NCBI RefSeq assembly: GCF_027172205.1
Contig: NC_070617.1
Coordinates: 1,619,501-1,683,500 of the forward strand
Origin: Podarcis raffonei
Lineage: Eukaryota; Chordata; Lepidosauria; Squamata; Lacertidae
Direction of reading: 5' to 3'
Length of the DNA: 64,000 nucleotides
Under the pieces are notes generated by a model, which saw only the letters and a program-made list of their open reading frames with translations, was not told where the DNA came from and ran no database searches. Numbering within the stretch: position 1 is the stretch's first letter; each line of letters begins with the position of its first letter. A program made the translations under genes and the position numbers. This document shows positions 11,045 through 21,326 of this stretch, in pieces.

Positions 11045-12000
11045 AGCCAGTTTGTACCAACTAAACATTAGGGAGAACTCTGTGACAGTTGCGGACTCTG
11101 CTTCATTTAAGATTTTAAAACAGATGTTGGGTCGCCATCTGCCAGGGAACCTTTAGCTGAGATTCCTGCATTGCTGTGGGTTGCACTAGATGAGTCTATG
11201 AATCTATTTTAAGTTCTCGGGAGTCATTGGGCAGGATGCCTGGAATGAGCTCCTCAGCATCAGCATATATGGTGTCCTGTGGATGCAGTACCCTTGTTCC
11301 AAGAAGCATTTGGATGAGGATGATCTGGAGCCCCCAGAAATTTCTAGCACTCAGGAACACCCCAGAACAATGTTCAAGCAGGACCTGGGACCGTCAAAGA
11401 AGAAACAAGGAAGAGGAGGCAGAACAGCCCCTAAGCCCCTGGGAGTGATGGAATCTTAAGAGGCAGAATAAGATCATCACAATCAGTAGAAGGGACCAAT
11501 CTGACTCAGCCTCCAGAGAGGCGGGACAGTCCTGGAAGGGAATAACAAAAAGGTGTCCAGTCCCCCTCTTCCACATGCCTAGGAGTGCTTGGCTGCAGAG
11601 CAGGGCTCCTTTTGAGTAAAGGGCTATTTGTGAGGAGGACCTCAGTGGTGCCTGGATGGGAGTTCTGGCAACTCTGCCTTAAAACCCTCAAGAGGAGGCA
11701 GAGAGCGCTGCTGAAAAGATGTTTCCCTTCCAACCCTGATCTTTTCCTGCACTGCCTCCCTGTGGCCATGCCTCTTAGCCGTGCCTTTGCCTATGTTCTT
11801 GCCTGAACTGCTGCCTCGCTGTGGCCAGATCTTGCAGTACAACTCTGCCTCAATTGCTTCACTTCAACCAGACTGTGGGCTACTCTTAAGCTTGCCTGTT
11901 CCTCCTTATCTGAACTGTGTGCTTGTGGCCTTTGCTGTGGATTCTTGCCAGCCTGAACCTGTGGAAACAGGACATTTGAGAGTGCATATACCAGCATGGG
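11045..12000. other. Gene 1 intron 1, unannotated part
   Basis: Shared with unit B (39312-40318). The empty site of the unit B L1 insertion is at about 11035-11044 (ttcaaattat). Several frames of 60-90 codons on both strands are not recognisable. The region encodes nothing I can support. Confidence 0.5.
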
Positions 12001-12001
12001 G

Positions 12002-12003
12002 TC

Positions 12004-12046
<43 letters not shown>

Positions 12047-12047
12047 T
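12002..12047. repeat. (AAT)n microsatellite
   Basis: About 14 AAT units. The unit B counterpart at 40317-40377 has about 19 units, so the tract has changed length since the duplication. It creates spurious poly-Ile, poly-Leu and poly-Asn frames. Confidence 0.9.
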
Positions 12048-12841
12048 GTATACTGCTCTTCATCTGAAGACCTCAGGTCAAAACGGTCAGTTTGCATTTT
12101 TAGTGCAGAAAGTATGGATCTGATGTGTAAAGATCTTTCCAATTCTAATTAATTCAAGAAGGTTATGGAAGCTTCTCTTTGTCAAAGAAACAAGCAGAAG
12201 GTTCCGGATGTTTGGGTTACAGTACAGCTGGTTTGACTACTGTAGTTCTCTTGTCTCTTTCTGTCAAGGTCTTGCTGATTATAAAAGGAGCCAGTGTTTC
12301 TCTTTCTATCTCTTTTCCTTCTGGTGTGATGTTCTGTACATAGTATGCTTAGTGTTAAGGTTTAGACTTATTATAAGTTATTGTAAGTTTAAGTGAAGTC
12401 TGCTGCAACTGGATTTCTTATGGACAGTGCCAGTCCTGAATGTTTTGGATTGGTGACCATTTTGCTCATCTGCCTTCAGTAGCAGTAAAGCTCTGCTGGA
12501 TGAAATAATAATTGCCTCTGGCCTATTTTTTGGGAATCCTGCAACATGTTTAAGTTGCTGCTCTGCTAACTATACATTGGAATCTACTCTGGATCAATAT
12601 TGAGTAGAATTCCATGAAAAAAACACAGCATAAAAATACAAGAACACAAAATGCATAATAAAAACAAGAACAAAAGAAACCAACACTGCAACTCCCACTC
12701 CGCCTCCCCCACCAATTTCATTACCATTGTAGCTCACTCAGCTCTTCCTCTGGCTCAGACAATGGTGGTGATGAGAGTGAGGAGTGATTGGTGCTAACCC
12801 ATGTCCTTGTTCATCTTTCCCCTCCTCTCCTGCCCCAATAG

Positions 12842-13222
12842 GCACTTTGAGTCAAGCAGCAGAGGATCTGACCTATCACGTGAACGGGATCCTGGGAGGA
12901 TCAGTATTCCTTTCTTTAAATGCACCCCCAGCCCAAAAAGTGGTCAAAATTGAATGGGCCTTCCACCCCACATCTGGGGATCCATACCTGCTTGGTGAGT
13001 TCAGGGATGGAAAACTGGATCAGTCAAATTTCAGGAGCCAGTATGAACAACAGATGGAAACTGAGGATGCCATTGCATTGAGGATCAAGAACTTGGCAAT
13101 GGTTAATGAGACCACGTTGAGGATCAAGAACCTGACAATGGAGCACGGTGGGCTCTATGAAGCTCGTACCTGGATTAACTCTGCGCTGTTCCAAGAACAC
13201 CACTTCATCCTCACTGTTTATG
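12842..13222 (+). CDS. Gene 1 exon 2: SLAM-family IgV domain
   Basis: Acceptor 'gccccaatag', phase 1 in and out, 127 codons. The product begins GTLSQAAEDLTYHVNGILGG and ends EHHFILTVYG. Features of SLAM/CD2-family V domains are the A' strand motif VNGILGGSV, the strand C tryptophan in KIEWAF, and the strand E-F motif LRIKNLTMEHGGLYEA. The canonical B-F cysteines are absent, as is normal for this family. The segment ALRIKNLAMVNET-TLRIKNLTM is an internal 39-bp direct repeat that is missing from genes 3 and 4. The 5' splice site is GC (tatg|gcaagt). In known members this domain is the ligand-binding, usually homophilic, face. The encoded protein would sit on leukocyte surfaces. Confidence 0.88.
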
Positions 13223-13236
13223 GCAAGTAATGATTT

Positions 13237-15289
13237 CTCTCTTTTTTTTAAAAAAATATATTTATTGAAATTTTCAAAAAAATAAAATAAAAAAGAAAGA
13301 CAAAAAAGAGAAAAAAGAAGAAGAAAAAGGAACAATTAAGAAAGTTTACATTGCTTACTTTCCATAACCAATTTCCTTGACTTCCCCACACCTGCCCTTC
13401 TTGTATTCCAATTCCATTTTTTAGCTCAGCAAATTCTTATCCCCACACTTTACCTTATTTTCTCTAATTCATTTTAATTAACCAATTTTAACTTATGAGC
13501 CTCAATCTTTATATATCAATACTTATTCTTAAAAAACTTTTCCTAAATTCGCCCCATCAATTTAACTAACCCATTTTAACTTAAAAACCTCAATCTTTAT
13601 ACGTCAGCACTTATTCTTAACAATCTTTTTCTAAGGTCGGCCCCAATTCCCTTCCCTGAAATCCCCATTTTTATGTTAGTGGCAAAACCAACTTAATTAA
13701 AACAAAATATATTTATACACCCTTTGGATTCCCAAAGCCCCACCACCCCCTTTCCCGGATTCGAACCCCAACCAAAGTCCATCAGTCCATCTGCAATCAG
13801 CCTGGCGACCTCACGTCTGAGGCACTCGACTCTCTCTCAGTTTCTCTCTGCCGGTTTTTTTGATAGTCCTTTATTTTAAATTCCGAATCTCGAAGAAGCT
13901 CTGTTCCAATAAGGTCCATATTTCTTCCAGCCAGACCTCCATATTTAACAATGGAGCCAAGATCTTGTTTCTTACTTCTCATAGGTCCAAATGTCCCAAA
14001 GGCTCCAATTTCCACATTAGCCAAAATTGTATTCCATATGTCTTCAGATCTCCATATAAGGAGATCTCTCCAATTTCCATTCTTCAATTCAAACCAAATT
14101 TTCATCATCCTGTTCTTATTTTCCTTTGTATCCATCTTAACAGGCCTCTGGCTCTCCTTAATCATCTGCGACATCATAGCTCCTCCTTCTTTTCCCTTCA
14201 GATCATCATGTTCCTCTTTAAACACATTCTCAGATGTCTCAAATTTCTTTTCTTGTTTGGCTGTACGGATTTTTAGATCAACAACAACGCTTCCCTGTTC
14301 ATCTGCAGGAGCTTGAATCATATCCCTTCCAGGCTCAGCAACTTTATTTACTGTTCCCTTCAGTATTGAGACGTTTATAGTCAAAACATCCGTCTGTTCC
14401 TGCAGTTTTCCCAGGAGAGAGAAGGTCTTCTCCAGTTCAGCCAGTATTTTTCCACTTACAGCCATTTTTGTAATGTCCTGAACCCCCTCTAGAGGGATTC
14501 TAGTTTCTTAATGTCTTCCAATTCCCACCCAAAAGCCAAGTTAGCCTTTTCTTCTTTATTTTAACAGTTTGTTACCAAATTGTAGCGAATATAACCAGCA
14601 AAGTCAGCAAAAACAAAGTTTCCTTTTTCTTCCAACTTTGACAGCTAGTTTGACAGCTGTCAAAGTCTTTATGTCTCTTCCGCAGGCTTTCTCACCGATC
14701 GCTCCTGGGTCTTGGGGGAGGGGTGAATTCCGTTCTCAATGTTAGCTCTTATCCTCCAGCACAATCACTTAAATTGCCCCAATGTAAAGTTAATTGCTTT
14801 TCTCCACAAAGAAGAAAGGTATTCTCACAACCTTAGTAATAAAATCCTTGCTTTACGATGTTTACAAAGCGGGTAGGCGGACTTCCTTTTAACACCTTAC
14901 CCGATCGTGCCTAATTCCCAAAGAAAATTTCCCTTTTAAGTCGAATTACCGTGTTACTCACGGGTCGTTACTTTTAATCCAAATGTTCAGAGGAAGAAGT
15001 TAGCGCTCTCCGTCCATGGCATGCGGCTTCACTCAGCTGGGGAAGCAGTGGACTCACAGCACCACGCCGCTCTCCGTCCCCCGTTCCAGAGCCTTTAAAA
15101 AGGCTCCTTTGCGGGTCGGGGGGCACAAATGGTGCCCGCCGAGTCACCAGGTCCACAGGCTTCAGCGCCTGTGGTTTCTAAGGGTCCCCGCGTCACCGCC
15201 GCGGCAGAACCCGACCCCTGTTGAGCCGATTCCCTCCGGAGCTCGGAGGGAATCCGCCATTAGACGATGGCGCCAACCCGGAAGTCTCC
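13237..15289 (-). mobile_element. ORF1-only L1 derivative (HAL1-like) next to the IgV splice donor
   Basis: An antisense insertion absent from unit B, flanked by a roughly 18-bp duplication (13219-13236 and 15290-15307, one mismatch) that includes the gene 1 splice donor. From its own 5' end (right) it has a GC-rich leader (15289-14466), an ORF1-like frame (14465-13797), an L1-type 3' UTR similar to that of the L1 at 39010-39300, and a poly-A-type end at 13238. No ORF2 is present. The leader appears complete, because insertion ends exactly at the duplication. This matches the half-L1 layout known from mammals. Confidence 0.75.
13797..14465 (-). CDS. L1 ORF1-like protein in the HAL1-like element
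   Basis: A 222-residue frame starting MAVSGKILAELEKTFSLLGKL. The N-terminal 60 residues look coiled-coil-forming, followed by a charged region and a segment LKNGNWRDLLIWRSEDIWN that resembles the part after the RRM in ORF1 proteins. ORF1p is an RNA-binding chaperone of the L1 particle. At 222 residues it is shorter than typical ORF1 proteins (about 300-350), and the C-terminus ends in a Ser/Arg/Glu-rich stretch. It is a transposon gene, not a host gene. Confidence 0.6.
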   Translation of the reverse strand: MAVSGKILAELEKTFSLLGKLQEQTDVLTINVSILKGTVNKVAEPGRDMIQAPADEQGSVVVDLKIRTAKQEKKFETSENVFKEEHDDLKGKEGGAMMSQMIKESQRPVKMDTKENKNRMMKIWFELKNGNWRDLLIWRSEDIWNTILANVEIGAFGTFGPMRSKKQDLGSIVKYGGLAGRNMDLIGTELLRDSEFKIKDYQKNRQRETERESSASDVRSPG

Positions 15290-15307
15290 TATGGCAAGCA
15301 ATGATTT

Positions 15308-16373
15308 CACCATCTTTGTCAGTTTGTAGTGGAGCTGAGCATAGAATGGGAAGATCATGAGATGTGATGGGGAACCTTTGTCAGCCTGAGGGCCACAGTC
15401 TCACCTAGACAACATTCCAGGGGCCACATGCCAGTGGGGCACAAAATCAGAGGAAATAAGTGTGTGGAGAATTGAGTCTGAATGTTACTGTTCTACAATA
15501 TGCTAGTTTCTTCACATGTGTGCAACCCCCATCCTCCTTCCAGGAAGCAAGGGGCATCATCAAGATTCAGTAATACTTTTCAGCCAGACAAAAGAACTCA
15601 AGTAAGGTGTGAATCAAGGCCAGTGAGAGGAGTATGTCTGGGAAAGATATATGGCTCTGGGAAAGGACTCTGGGAGAGAGTCCTGAGGGCCAGATAGAGA
15701 TGCTTGGAGGGACATATTTGGCCTCTGGGCCCAAAAGCCCCCACCCGTGCCCTACACAGTTACCAAGAGGCATGTGGGGCACGAACTCCTAATGTAATGA
15801 TCCCAGGCAGGCAAGGAAGCCCCGATAAGAATTCATGAGTCTCTGGCAGTTTTATGGTACGTTTATTTGCAATTAACTTGCTGAGCGTGGCTCCGAGCCT
15901 GCTGCTCTTTGCTATGAGTTGGTCACTCTGAGTCTCCGCCCCTATCGCAACAAGAAGGATGCCAAAGTCCAGTCCTTCCTCTTTTGTACTTCTGTTGTAT
16001 TTTAACATTTCCAGCTCTTCTGGTTTGGGGAAGAGGTGGGTGAACTTCCCTCCACACACTATAAAACATATCCCTCTAAATGTTGCTTGCCTCCTGGTTG
16101 CATAGCAACCCCCTCAATGTCATCTATCTCCTCCCCTCCCTCTGTCTGTGAGTTCTCTGAGTCTGCTGCTCTATCTGAGTCTGGGAATTCTTGATGAAGT
16201 GGTGCCGAACAAACTCACTTCTGCTCTGTCTGTGGCTGCAACCCCTCATCTCCAGAGTCAGGCTCTGGCTCCCTCTATACTGGCATCCCTTCATCTCCAG
16301 AGTCAGACTCTTCCTAGGCATTCAGTTCAGCCACATCCCTGAAACCTAATCACTTTCATTTCTGTTAAAACAG
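15308..16373. other. Gene 1 intron 2, unannotated part
   Basis: Shared with unit B (41706-42777). Contains a segment near 15785-16320 with repeated 'catctccagagtcag' words and CT-rich runs, possibly an old interspersed element whose ends I cannot define. No exon is seen between the IgV and C2 exons. Confidence 0.45.
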
Positions 16374-16676
16374 AGCCAGTGCCAAGACCATGGATACAAC
16401 ATAAGGTACAATCCAAGACTCCAGAAGGCTGCAATGTGTCCTTACAGTGCCAGGCACCTGTAAAGGAGGAATACACTATCTCCTGGAAAAGTGGGAATCC
16501 CCCCAGGGTCTTAGTAGGAGGTTTGGATAAGTACTGGCTTTCTGACAATGGAAGGAATCTCCACGTCTCCTGGCGAAAAAGCTCTTCTGACTCCACATTC
16601 ACTTGCCTGGTCAGCAATCCTGTTGATCGAAACCGTGCCTCATTTGACTTGCTCAAAATCTGTGCAAGTGGGGAAG
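16374..16676 (+). CDS. Gene 1 exon 3: C2-type Ig domain
   Basis: Acceptor 'tctgttaaaacag', phase 1 in and out, 101 codons. It starts EPVPRPWIQHKVQ, the usual EPVP-type opening of SLAM-family C2 domains. It contains GCNVSLQCQA, the strand C tryptophan TISWKSG, and DSTFTCLVSNPV. It ends in LLKICASGE. The four cysteines fit the two disulphides of SLAM-family C2 domains. The donor is a normal GT (gaag|gtaaga). It differs from gene 2 at only about 5 of 303 bases, two of them changing residues (S/R and K/R). This membrane-proximal domain acts mainly as a spacer in the family. Confidence 0.9.
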
Positions 16677-16844
16677 GTAAGAAATGTATCATCCCTTTCA
16701 TAACCCACTGCTTCTGCTTGGAGTGGTGAATACTCAGACAGTCCCTCAAGATAGGGATTGTATAAGCAAACACTCCTCCTTCCTTGCGAGCTTCTTAGCA
16801 GGTTTGGGCCAACACAGCTCTGCTTGCAGACTATGCTTCACCCT

Positions 16845-16912
16845 ATGAGTTGCTGCTCCTGAGATTAAGAGTCTTGTGCTCTACCAACTAAGCTATCCTG
16901 CTGCTTTCTTCT
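16845..16912 (-). pseudogene. tRNA-Lys(CUU)-like relic
   Basis: On the minus strand the sequence has a D arm 'tagcttagttggtagagc' and an anticodon arm reading GACTCTTAATCTC (anticodon CTT). The T arm, however, lacks a ggttcga box. It is therefore a dead tRNA-Lys copy or the head of a tRNA-Lys SINE. The same relic is in unit B at about 43246-43312. Confidence 0.55.
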
Positions 16913-17073
16913 TTGATTCCTAGGCTGAGAAATTGCCCTGGGACCCACAAAAGTGAAAGCAGCAATGATATCTGAAGAACCATGCAATTCTTAGAGCATC
17001 TTCTCCCTGCAATGGGACTCCCAGAATCCCCAGCAGGACTCAGGTGCTTTGCTTGCTATTCCTGCTACAGTGA

Positions 17074-17198
17074 ATCACATGACCCGGAAAAACTGTCTTC
17101 AGACAAACATCGGCTCCCTCAGCCAGAAAAGCAAGATGAGCGCCGCAACCCCAGTCTGCGACTGGACTTAACTGCCAGGGGCCCTTTACCTTTGTAAT
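17074..17198 (+). mobile_element. SINE 3' part, truncated
   Basis: The last about 125 bases of the squamate tRNA SINE in + orientation. In unit B the same SINE is nearly complete at 43832-44172 and is preceded by about 350 bases missing here. Unit A has therefore lost roughly 0.57 kb of intron 3. Confidence 0.65.
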
Positions 17199-17452
17199 GT
17201 ACATCTCTTTTTTTTGCCAAATTATGTCATGAAAATTAGGGTGCACATTAGATTTGATGGTGCATTTACATTTGCCAGCAAATACTTTTTGGGTTTCAAG
17301 GTTTTGAAAATTGAGGTGTGCAATAGTTTTGATGGCTCATTCAATTTGTGTAAATACAAGTATTTGTTCTGCTTCTCTTAGTCACATAGGGGAGGTCCCT
17401 TTGGTGGCTGTTGTTGCAGTGCATTCCAAGAGCCTCTTATTGCTTGTTGCAG

Positions 17453-17560
17453 GTGGACAACAAAAGTACTGGGGGATCCTGCCGCTTCTCGTCTGTGCTG
17501 TTGGAGGTTCTGCATGTTTGATAATGATATGGAAGAAGAAAAAGTTGGGAAAGGAGAAAG
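17453..17560 (+). CDS. Gene 1 exon 4: transmembrane segment
   Basis: Acceptor 'gcttgttgcag', 108 bases, phase 1 in and out. It encodes GGQQKYWGILPLLVCAVGG followed by SACLIMIWKKKKLGKEK. A hydrophobic span of about 20 residues with a strong basic stop-transfer cluster marks a type I membrane protein. The flanking exons keep the frame. The intron that follows contains an L2-type LINE fragment. Confidence 0.85.
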
Positions 17561-17639
17561 GTAGAACCATCTCTGTTAATCTCCTTAATCACCTGGTATT
17601 GAGGCTGACTGCCAAATGTGTGCCTGCCTCTCCCTTGCT

Positions 17640-17975
17640 CCTCTTGAGAGTATGTTTCCAAGAACAATTCAAAGTGTTGGTGCTGACCTTTAAAGCTCTA
17701 AACGGCCTCGGCCCAGAAGACCTGAAGGAGCATCTCCACCCCCATCTTTCTGCCCGGACACTGAGGTGCAGCACCGAAGGCCTTCTGGAGGTCCCCTCCC
17801 TGTGAGAAGCCAAGTTACAGGGAACCAGGCAGAGGGCCTTCTCGGTAGTGGCACCCGCCCTGTGGAACACCCTCCCACCAGATGTCAAAGAGAAAAACAA
17901 CTACCAGACTTTTAGAAGACATCTGAAGGCAGCCCTGTTTAGGGAAGCTTTTAATGCTTGATGCACTACTGTTTT
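17640..17975 (+). mobile_element. L2/CR1-clade LINE 3' fragment in gene 1 intron 4
   Basis: Matches the 3' part of the element at 4560-5475 ('caaagtgttggtgctgacc' to 'cccctccctgtgagaagcc'). It ends just before the tail-exon acceptor at 17981-17982. The unit B copy is at 44620-44935. Confidence 0.7.
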
Positions 17976-17982
17976 TTAATAG

Positions 17983-18059
17983 ATGCTGCTTCTGCGATGC
18001 AAGCTCAAGAGGGCTCTCCTGCGCCCTTCCTCAGAGGAGACCCCCCCAAAAGGTGGTAA
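17983..18059 (+). CDS. Gene 1 exon 5: short cytoplasmic tail
   Basis: Acceptor 'gttttttaatag'. Read in phase 1 it gives DAASAMQAQEGSPAPFLRG then DPPKRW and a TAA at 18057-18059. It aligns with gene 3 exon 5 in the frame (E)IASTIPENQHSPASQQ. The gene 3 donor (gtgagatgag) is not preserved, so the frame runs into a stop. The tail lacks any TxYxx(V/I) motif, unlike the gene 0 exon. A C-run one base longer than in gene 2 puts the last residues in another frame. The result would be a short-tailed receptor, as are mammalian SLAMF8 and SLAMF9. Loss of function cannot be excluded. Confidence 0.55.
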
Positions 18060-18658
18060 TGACCGAGATGAGCATGCACAGTAAGGAAGGCTGGAGGACC
18101 AGGTAAGATGTTTGGAAGTCACGTAATACTATGGCATTATTTTTTAACATTTGCTAGTACTACTAGGAGTAGTCAGGGCTTCTTCTTTTTTTTTTCCCAG
18201 CCAGAACGCTCTGGAACAGAGTTCATTTATCCACTCACCTTGAAACACCATTGCAGGTGGTTGGAACAAATGACGCTCAAGATCACTTCCAACTCTTCAA
18301 TTCTATGATTCAAATCATCTGAGAGGAGTGGTTGGCTGCTAGCCGTGATGGCTATGCTCTGCCTCCGTGGTCAAAGGTAATAATGCTTCAGAATACAAAC
18401 TGCAGGAGGGGAGAGTGTGTCAGTTTGATTTCATAGTACCAAAAGCATTGATCTGATGAGTAGAGATCTTTCCTGTTCTAATTAATTAAGAGGATTCTGG
18501 AAGCTTCTCTGTGTGAAAGAAACAAGCAGAAGGTTCATGATGTTTGGCTTATTCCTTCAGAGGAGCTGAGCACAGCTCGCTTAAAATGGTTCTATTATCT
18601 CTTTCTGTCAAGGTCATGCTGATTATAATAATAAGGCCAGACAGAGCCTTATTTCACT

Positions 18659-18694
<36 letters not shown>

Positions 18695-18870
18695 ATGTGG
18701 TATTCTGTGTATATAGTGTTAAGGTTTAGACTTACTATAAGTTATTCTAAGTTTAAGGTAAGTCTGCTGCAACTGGATTTCTTATGGGCAGTGCCAATTC
18801 TGAATGTATATGAATTTGTGACCATTCTGCTCAATTGCCTTCGGTAGCAGTAAAGCTCTGCTGGATGAAA
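18060..18870. other. Sequence downstream of gene 1, no gene seen
   Basis: Includes a (CTTT)n tract at 18656-18694 that is longer in unit B (45624-45672). A second possible donor (ccag|gtaagatg) lies at about 18100 and could end a longer version of the tail exon after its stop codon. No further exon is recognised. Confidence 0.45.
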
Positions 18871-18871
18871 T

Positions 18872-19545
18872 ATTAATTGTTTCCAGCATTTGGAAATGTA
18901 AAGAAAAAGAAGGATCTTTTTACCCCAATGGTGGGAATGTAAGAAAGTAAAAAACTTCTGGAAAATGATAGATAATGAGATGAAAAAGATGTTGAAATAT
19001 ACATTTATTAAAAAAACCAGTAGCATTTTTACCTGGCATTGTAGGGGATGATATTAATAGACAAGATTGTAAATTGTTTTTATATGCAACAATGACAGCA
19101 AGAATATCATTGAAACAAAAATGGAAACAAGAAGAATTACCGATGAAAGAAGAGCGGCAAATGAAATTAATGCACTATGAAGAATTAGATAATCTAACAG
19201 GAAGGATTCAAAACCTGCAGGAGATTCTTAGAGGACTGGAGGAAATATTTGAACTATCTGAAAAGCAATTGTAATAAAGAGATTACGCTAGTAGGACTGC
19301 AAGACGTTTTGTAAGGAGGATTATGCAAAATATTGCAAGGAAGACTATGAAGAGAATATTTGTTAAGGACAATTAAAAGTAACAGAGAAATTAAGAAATG
19401 CAGATTTAGTGATAAAGAGTGGAAAATCTTCAGAGGTAGTTGGCGGAAGTCTAAAACATTGTATAAGATAAAAATGTATGTCAAATGACTGTTGGAAATG
19501 ATATGTTAAAAAAATTAATAAAAATGTGTGTGTGTATTAATTGTC
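18872..19545 (+). mobile_element. L1 ORF2 3' fragment
   Basis: The sequence encodes degenerate L1 ORF2 C-terminal motifs (WKCKEKEGSF; YATMTARISLKQKWKQEELP) and ends in 'aataaaaatgtgtgtg'. It is flanked by tattaattgt on both sides (about 18871 and 19535). The unit B copy lies at about 45855-46525, so insertion preceded the duplication. Confidence 0.75.
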
Positions 19546-19880
19546 TATGGTCTATTTTTTGGAAATCCTGCAATGTGTTCAAGTTTTCACTCTGCTAACT
19601 ATACGCTGGAATCTGTTCTGGATCAATATTGAATAGAATTCCATGACAGAGTGCTCAAGTGCAAATTCCTATGTATAATACATCAAATTATCTGCCTTCA
19701 TGTACAGTAGACAGTAGATATTCTATATTTTGAAAGTAGGCTAGGGTCAGTTATTTAGTGATAGCAAATATGTGTATTAGCATTAGGTAGAAGGAATAAC
19801 AATGCTGTCCTTTAGGAAAAGATACTGCCTTTCCCCCTTTTTTAGACATTGAGGCAGGTTGGGATATATTCTAGTTTCTA

Positions 19881-20132
19881 TTGGCTCTGACCAGAGGGGA
19901 AGAAACCTCCCTTCCCCCTTTGCAATCTAGTTTCAGTCTAGTTCTTGCATATGCAGGAAGAGGGGCAAACTCATTTGTTCTTACAGAATTCCATAGAGAA
20001 CTTCATAAAATACTTCTAACCATCTTCATTCAGAGCCAAAGAACAACCTATTGGAATGTGAGTAATATTTCTACATGTGCTTTGATTATCTTCAATAAAT
20101 CTACATATGAGAGCTTTGTGGAGTTTTGTTGA
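19881..20132 (+). other. Unassigned open frame with a TTYWNV motif
   Basis: An 83-codon frame containing QRTTYWNVSN, which matches TxYxxV. The unit B version (46836-47117) reads QRTNYWNVSN and is open too. There is no upstream acceptor in the expected phase that I can defend, and the rest is unlike SLAM tails. I regard it as probably chance, listed for completeness. Confidence 0.15.
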
Positions 20133-20970
20133 ATACTATCCAGACTGGGAGAGAAGTTTCAGGACTGAACAGTGGGCAATATTCTTGACAGAACCCCATG
20201 CAAAACAGCAGGCTTCTATAATGATCTGAAGGCATTCGCTTTAAAAAAACAACAGCCCAATTTTTGCTTACAGTTTTCTTTGGTAGTAACCATTTATACC
20301 CCATAACAAAAAGAAGAGGGAAAGTGGTGCTCAGAGTGGAGCAACTAAATTCTTAGAAGGAGCCCTTATCTCTGATCAGCCTCACACTGTTTTTGATCAA
20401 GGCTGCTGACCTCTGTTTGGCAGCTGTATCTCAAAACATCATCTTCTAGTAAAAGCAGAGCAAAATTTTAAGCTAATTTCTGATCATCTTCTTTATTTAT
20501 TTATCTTGCTGGTTGCTTGTCACCCAAAGGTCTCCAAGAGACCTTCACATTAAAGAAAAATATATGTACATACATAAAACCATGGAGGGAAGGGGTAATG
20601 TGATATGTTCATATTTTGTATAACATACACCTTAAACAAAATCAAAAAGAACACACCAGTCACATAAAAAGTAACAAACAAGATTAGCAATACTCAGACA
20701 ATTAACAAAGCAATTCTCCCTCCCACTAATAAGTAGATGAACATACCTCATCCTTCAGTCCAAACACCATTCCATTGGAACTAACCCCTCCCCTTAACCT
20801 CCCTACCCAGAGTTATGGAGTCTGGCCAGCTGCTGTCAATCCAGGGCCCTCCTCCAGGGAGGATCTGGCATCTCTCCTCTCCCTACATAGGTGAGCCCAG
20901 GGCTAGATTTAGGTTTGATGAGGCCCTAAGCTACTGAAGGTAATGGGGCCCTTTATATGTCCAGCTGTCC
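20133..20970. other. Intergenic sequence, no gene seen
   Basis: Partly shared with unit B to about 20585. From there to 22168 unit A has about 1.6 kb that unit B lacks; unit B joins 'aaccacggag' directly to 'aagagagagacg' near 47590. Whether this is a gain in A or a loss in B is not decided by the sequence. Confidence 0.45.
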
Positions 20971-20973
20971 TTA

Positions 20974-21326
20974 AAAAGGTAAAGGGACCCCTGACTGTTA
21001 GGTCCAGTCGTGGCCGACTCTGGGGTTGCGGCGCTCATCTCGCTTTATTGGCTGAGAGAGCTGGTGTACAGCTTCCGGGTCATGTGGCCAGCATGACTAA
21101 GCCGCTTCTGGCGAACCAGAGGAGCACACGGAAATTCCGTTTACCTTCCCGCCAGAGTGGTACCTATTTATCTACTTGCACTTTGACGTGCTTTCGAACT
21201 GCTAGGTTGGCAGGAGCAGAAACTGAGCAACGGGAGCTCACCCAGTTGCAGGGATTTGAACCACCAACCTTCTGATCGGCAAGCCCTAGGCTCTGTGGTT
21301 TAACCCACTGCGCCACCTGCGTCCCT
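20974..21326 (-). mobile_element. Squamate tRNA-derived SINE copy 5
   Basis: Near-full-length reverse copy flanked by 'ccagctgtcctta' duplicates (about 20961 and 21327). The frame at 20943-21275 is SINE sequence. It is unique to unit A. Confidence 0.8.

Noticed and set aside
13860-14316. Plus-strand frames opposite the ORF1-like gene
   Set aside because: Shadows of the minus-strand ORF1 in the L1 derivative.
19881-20132. TTYWNV as an ITSM of gene 1
   Set aside because: No acceptor in a compatible phase and no similarity to SLAM tails around it; one six-residue pattern in about 80 codons can occur by chance.
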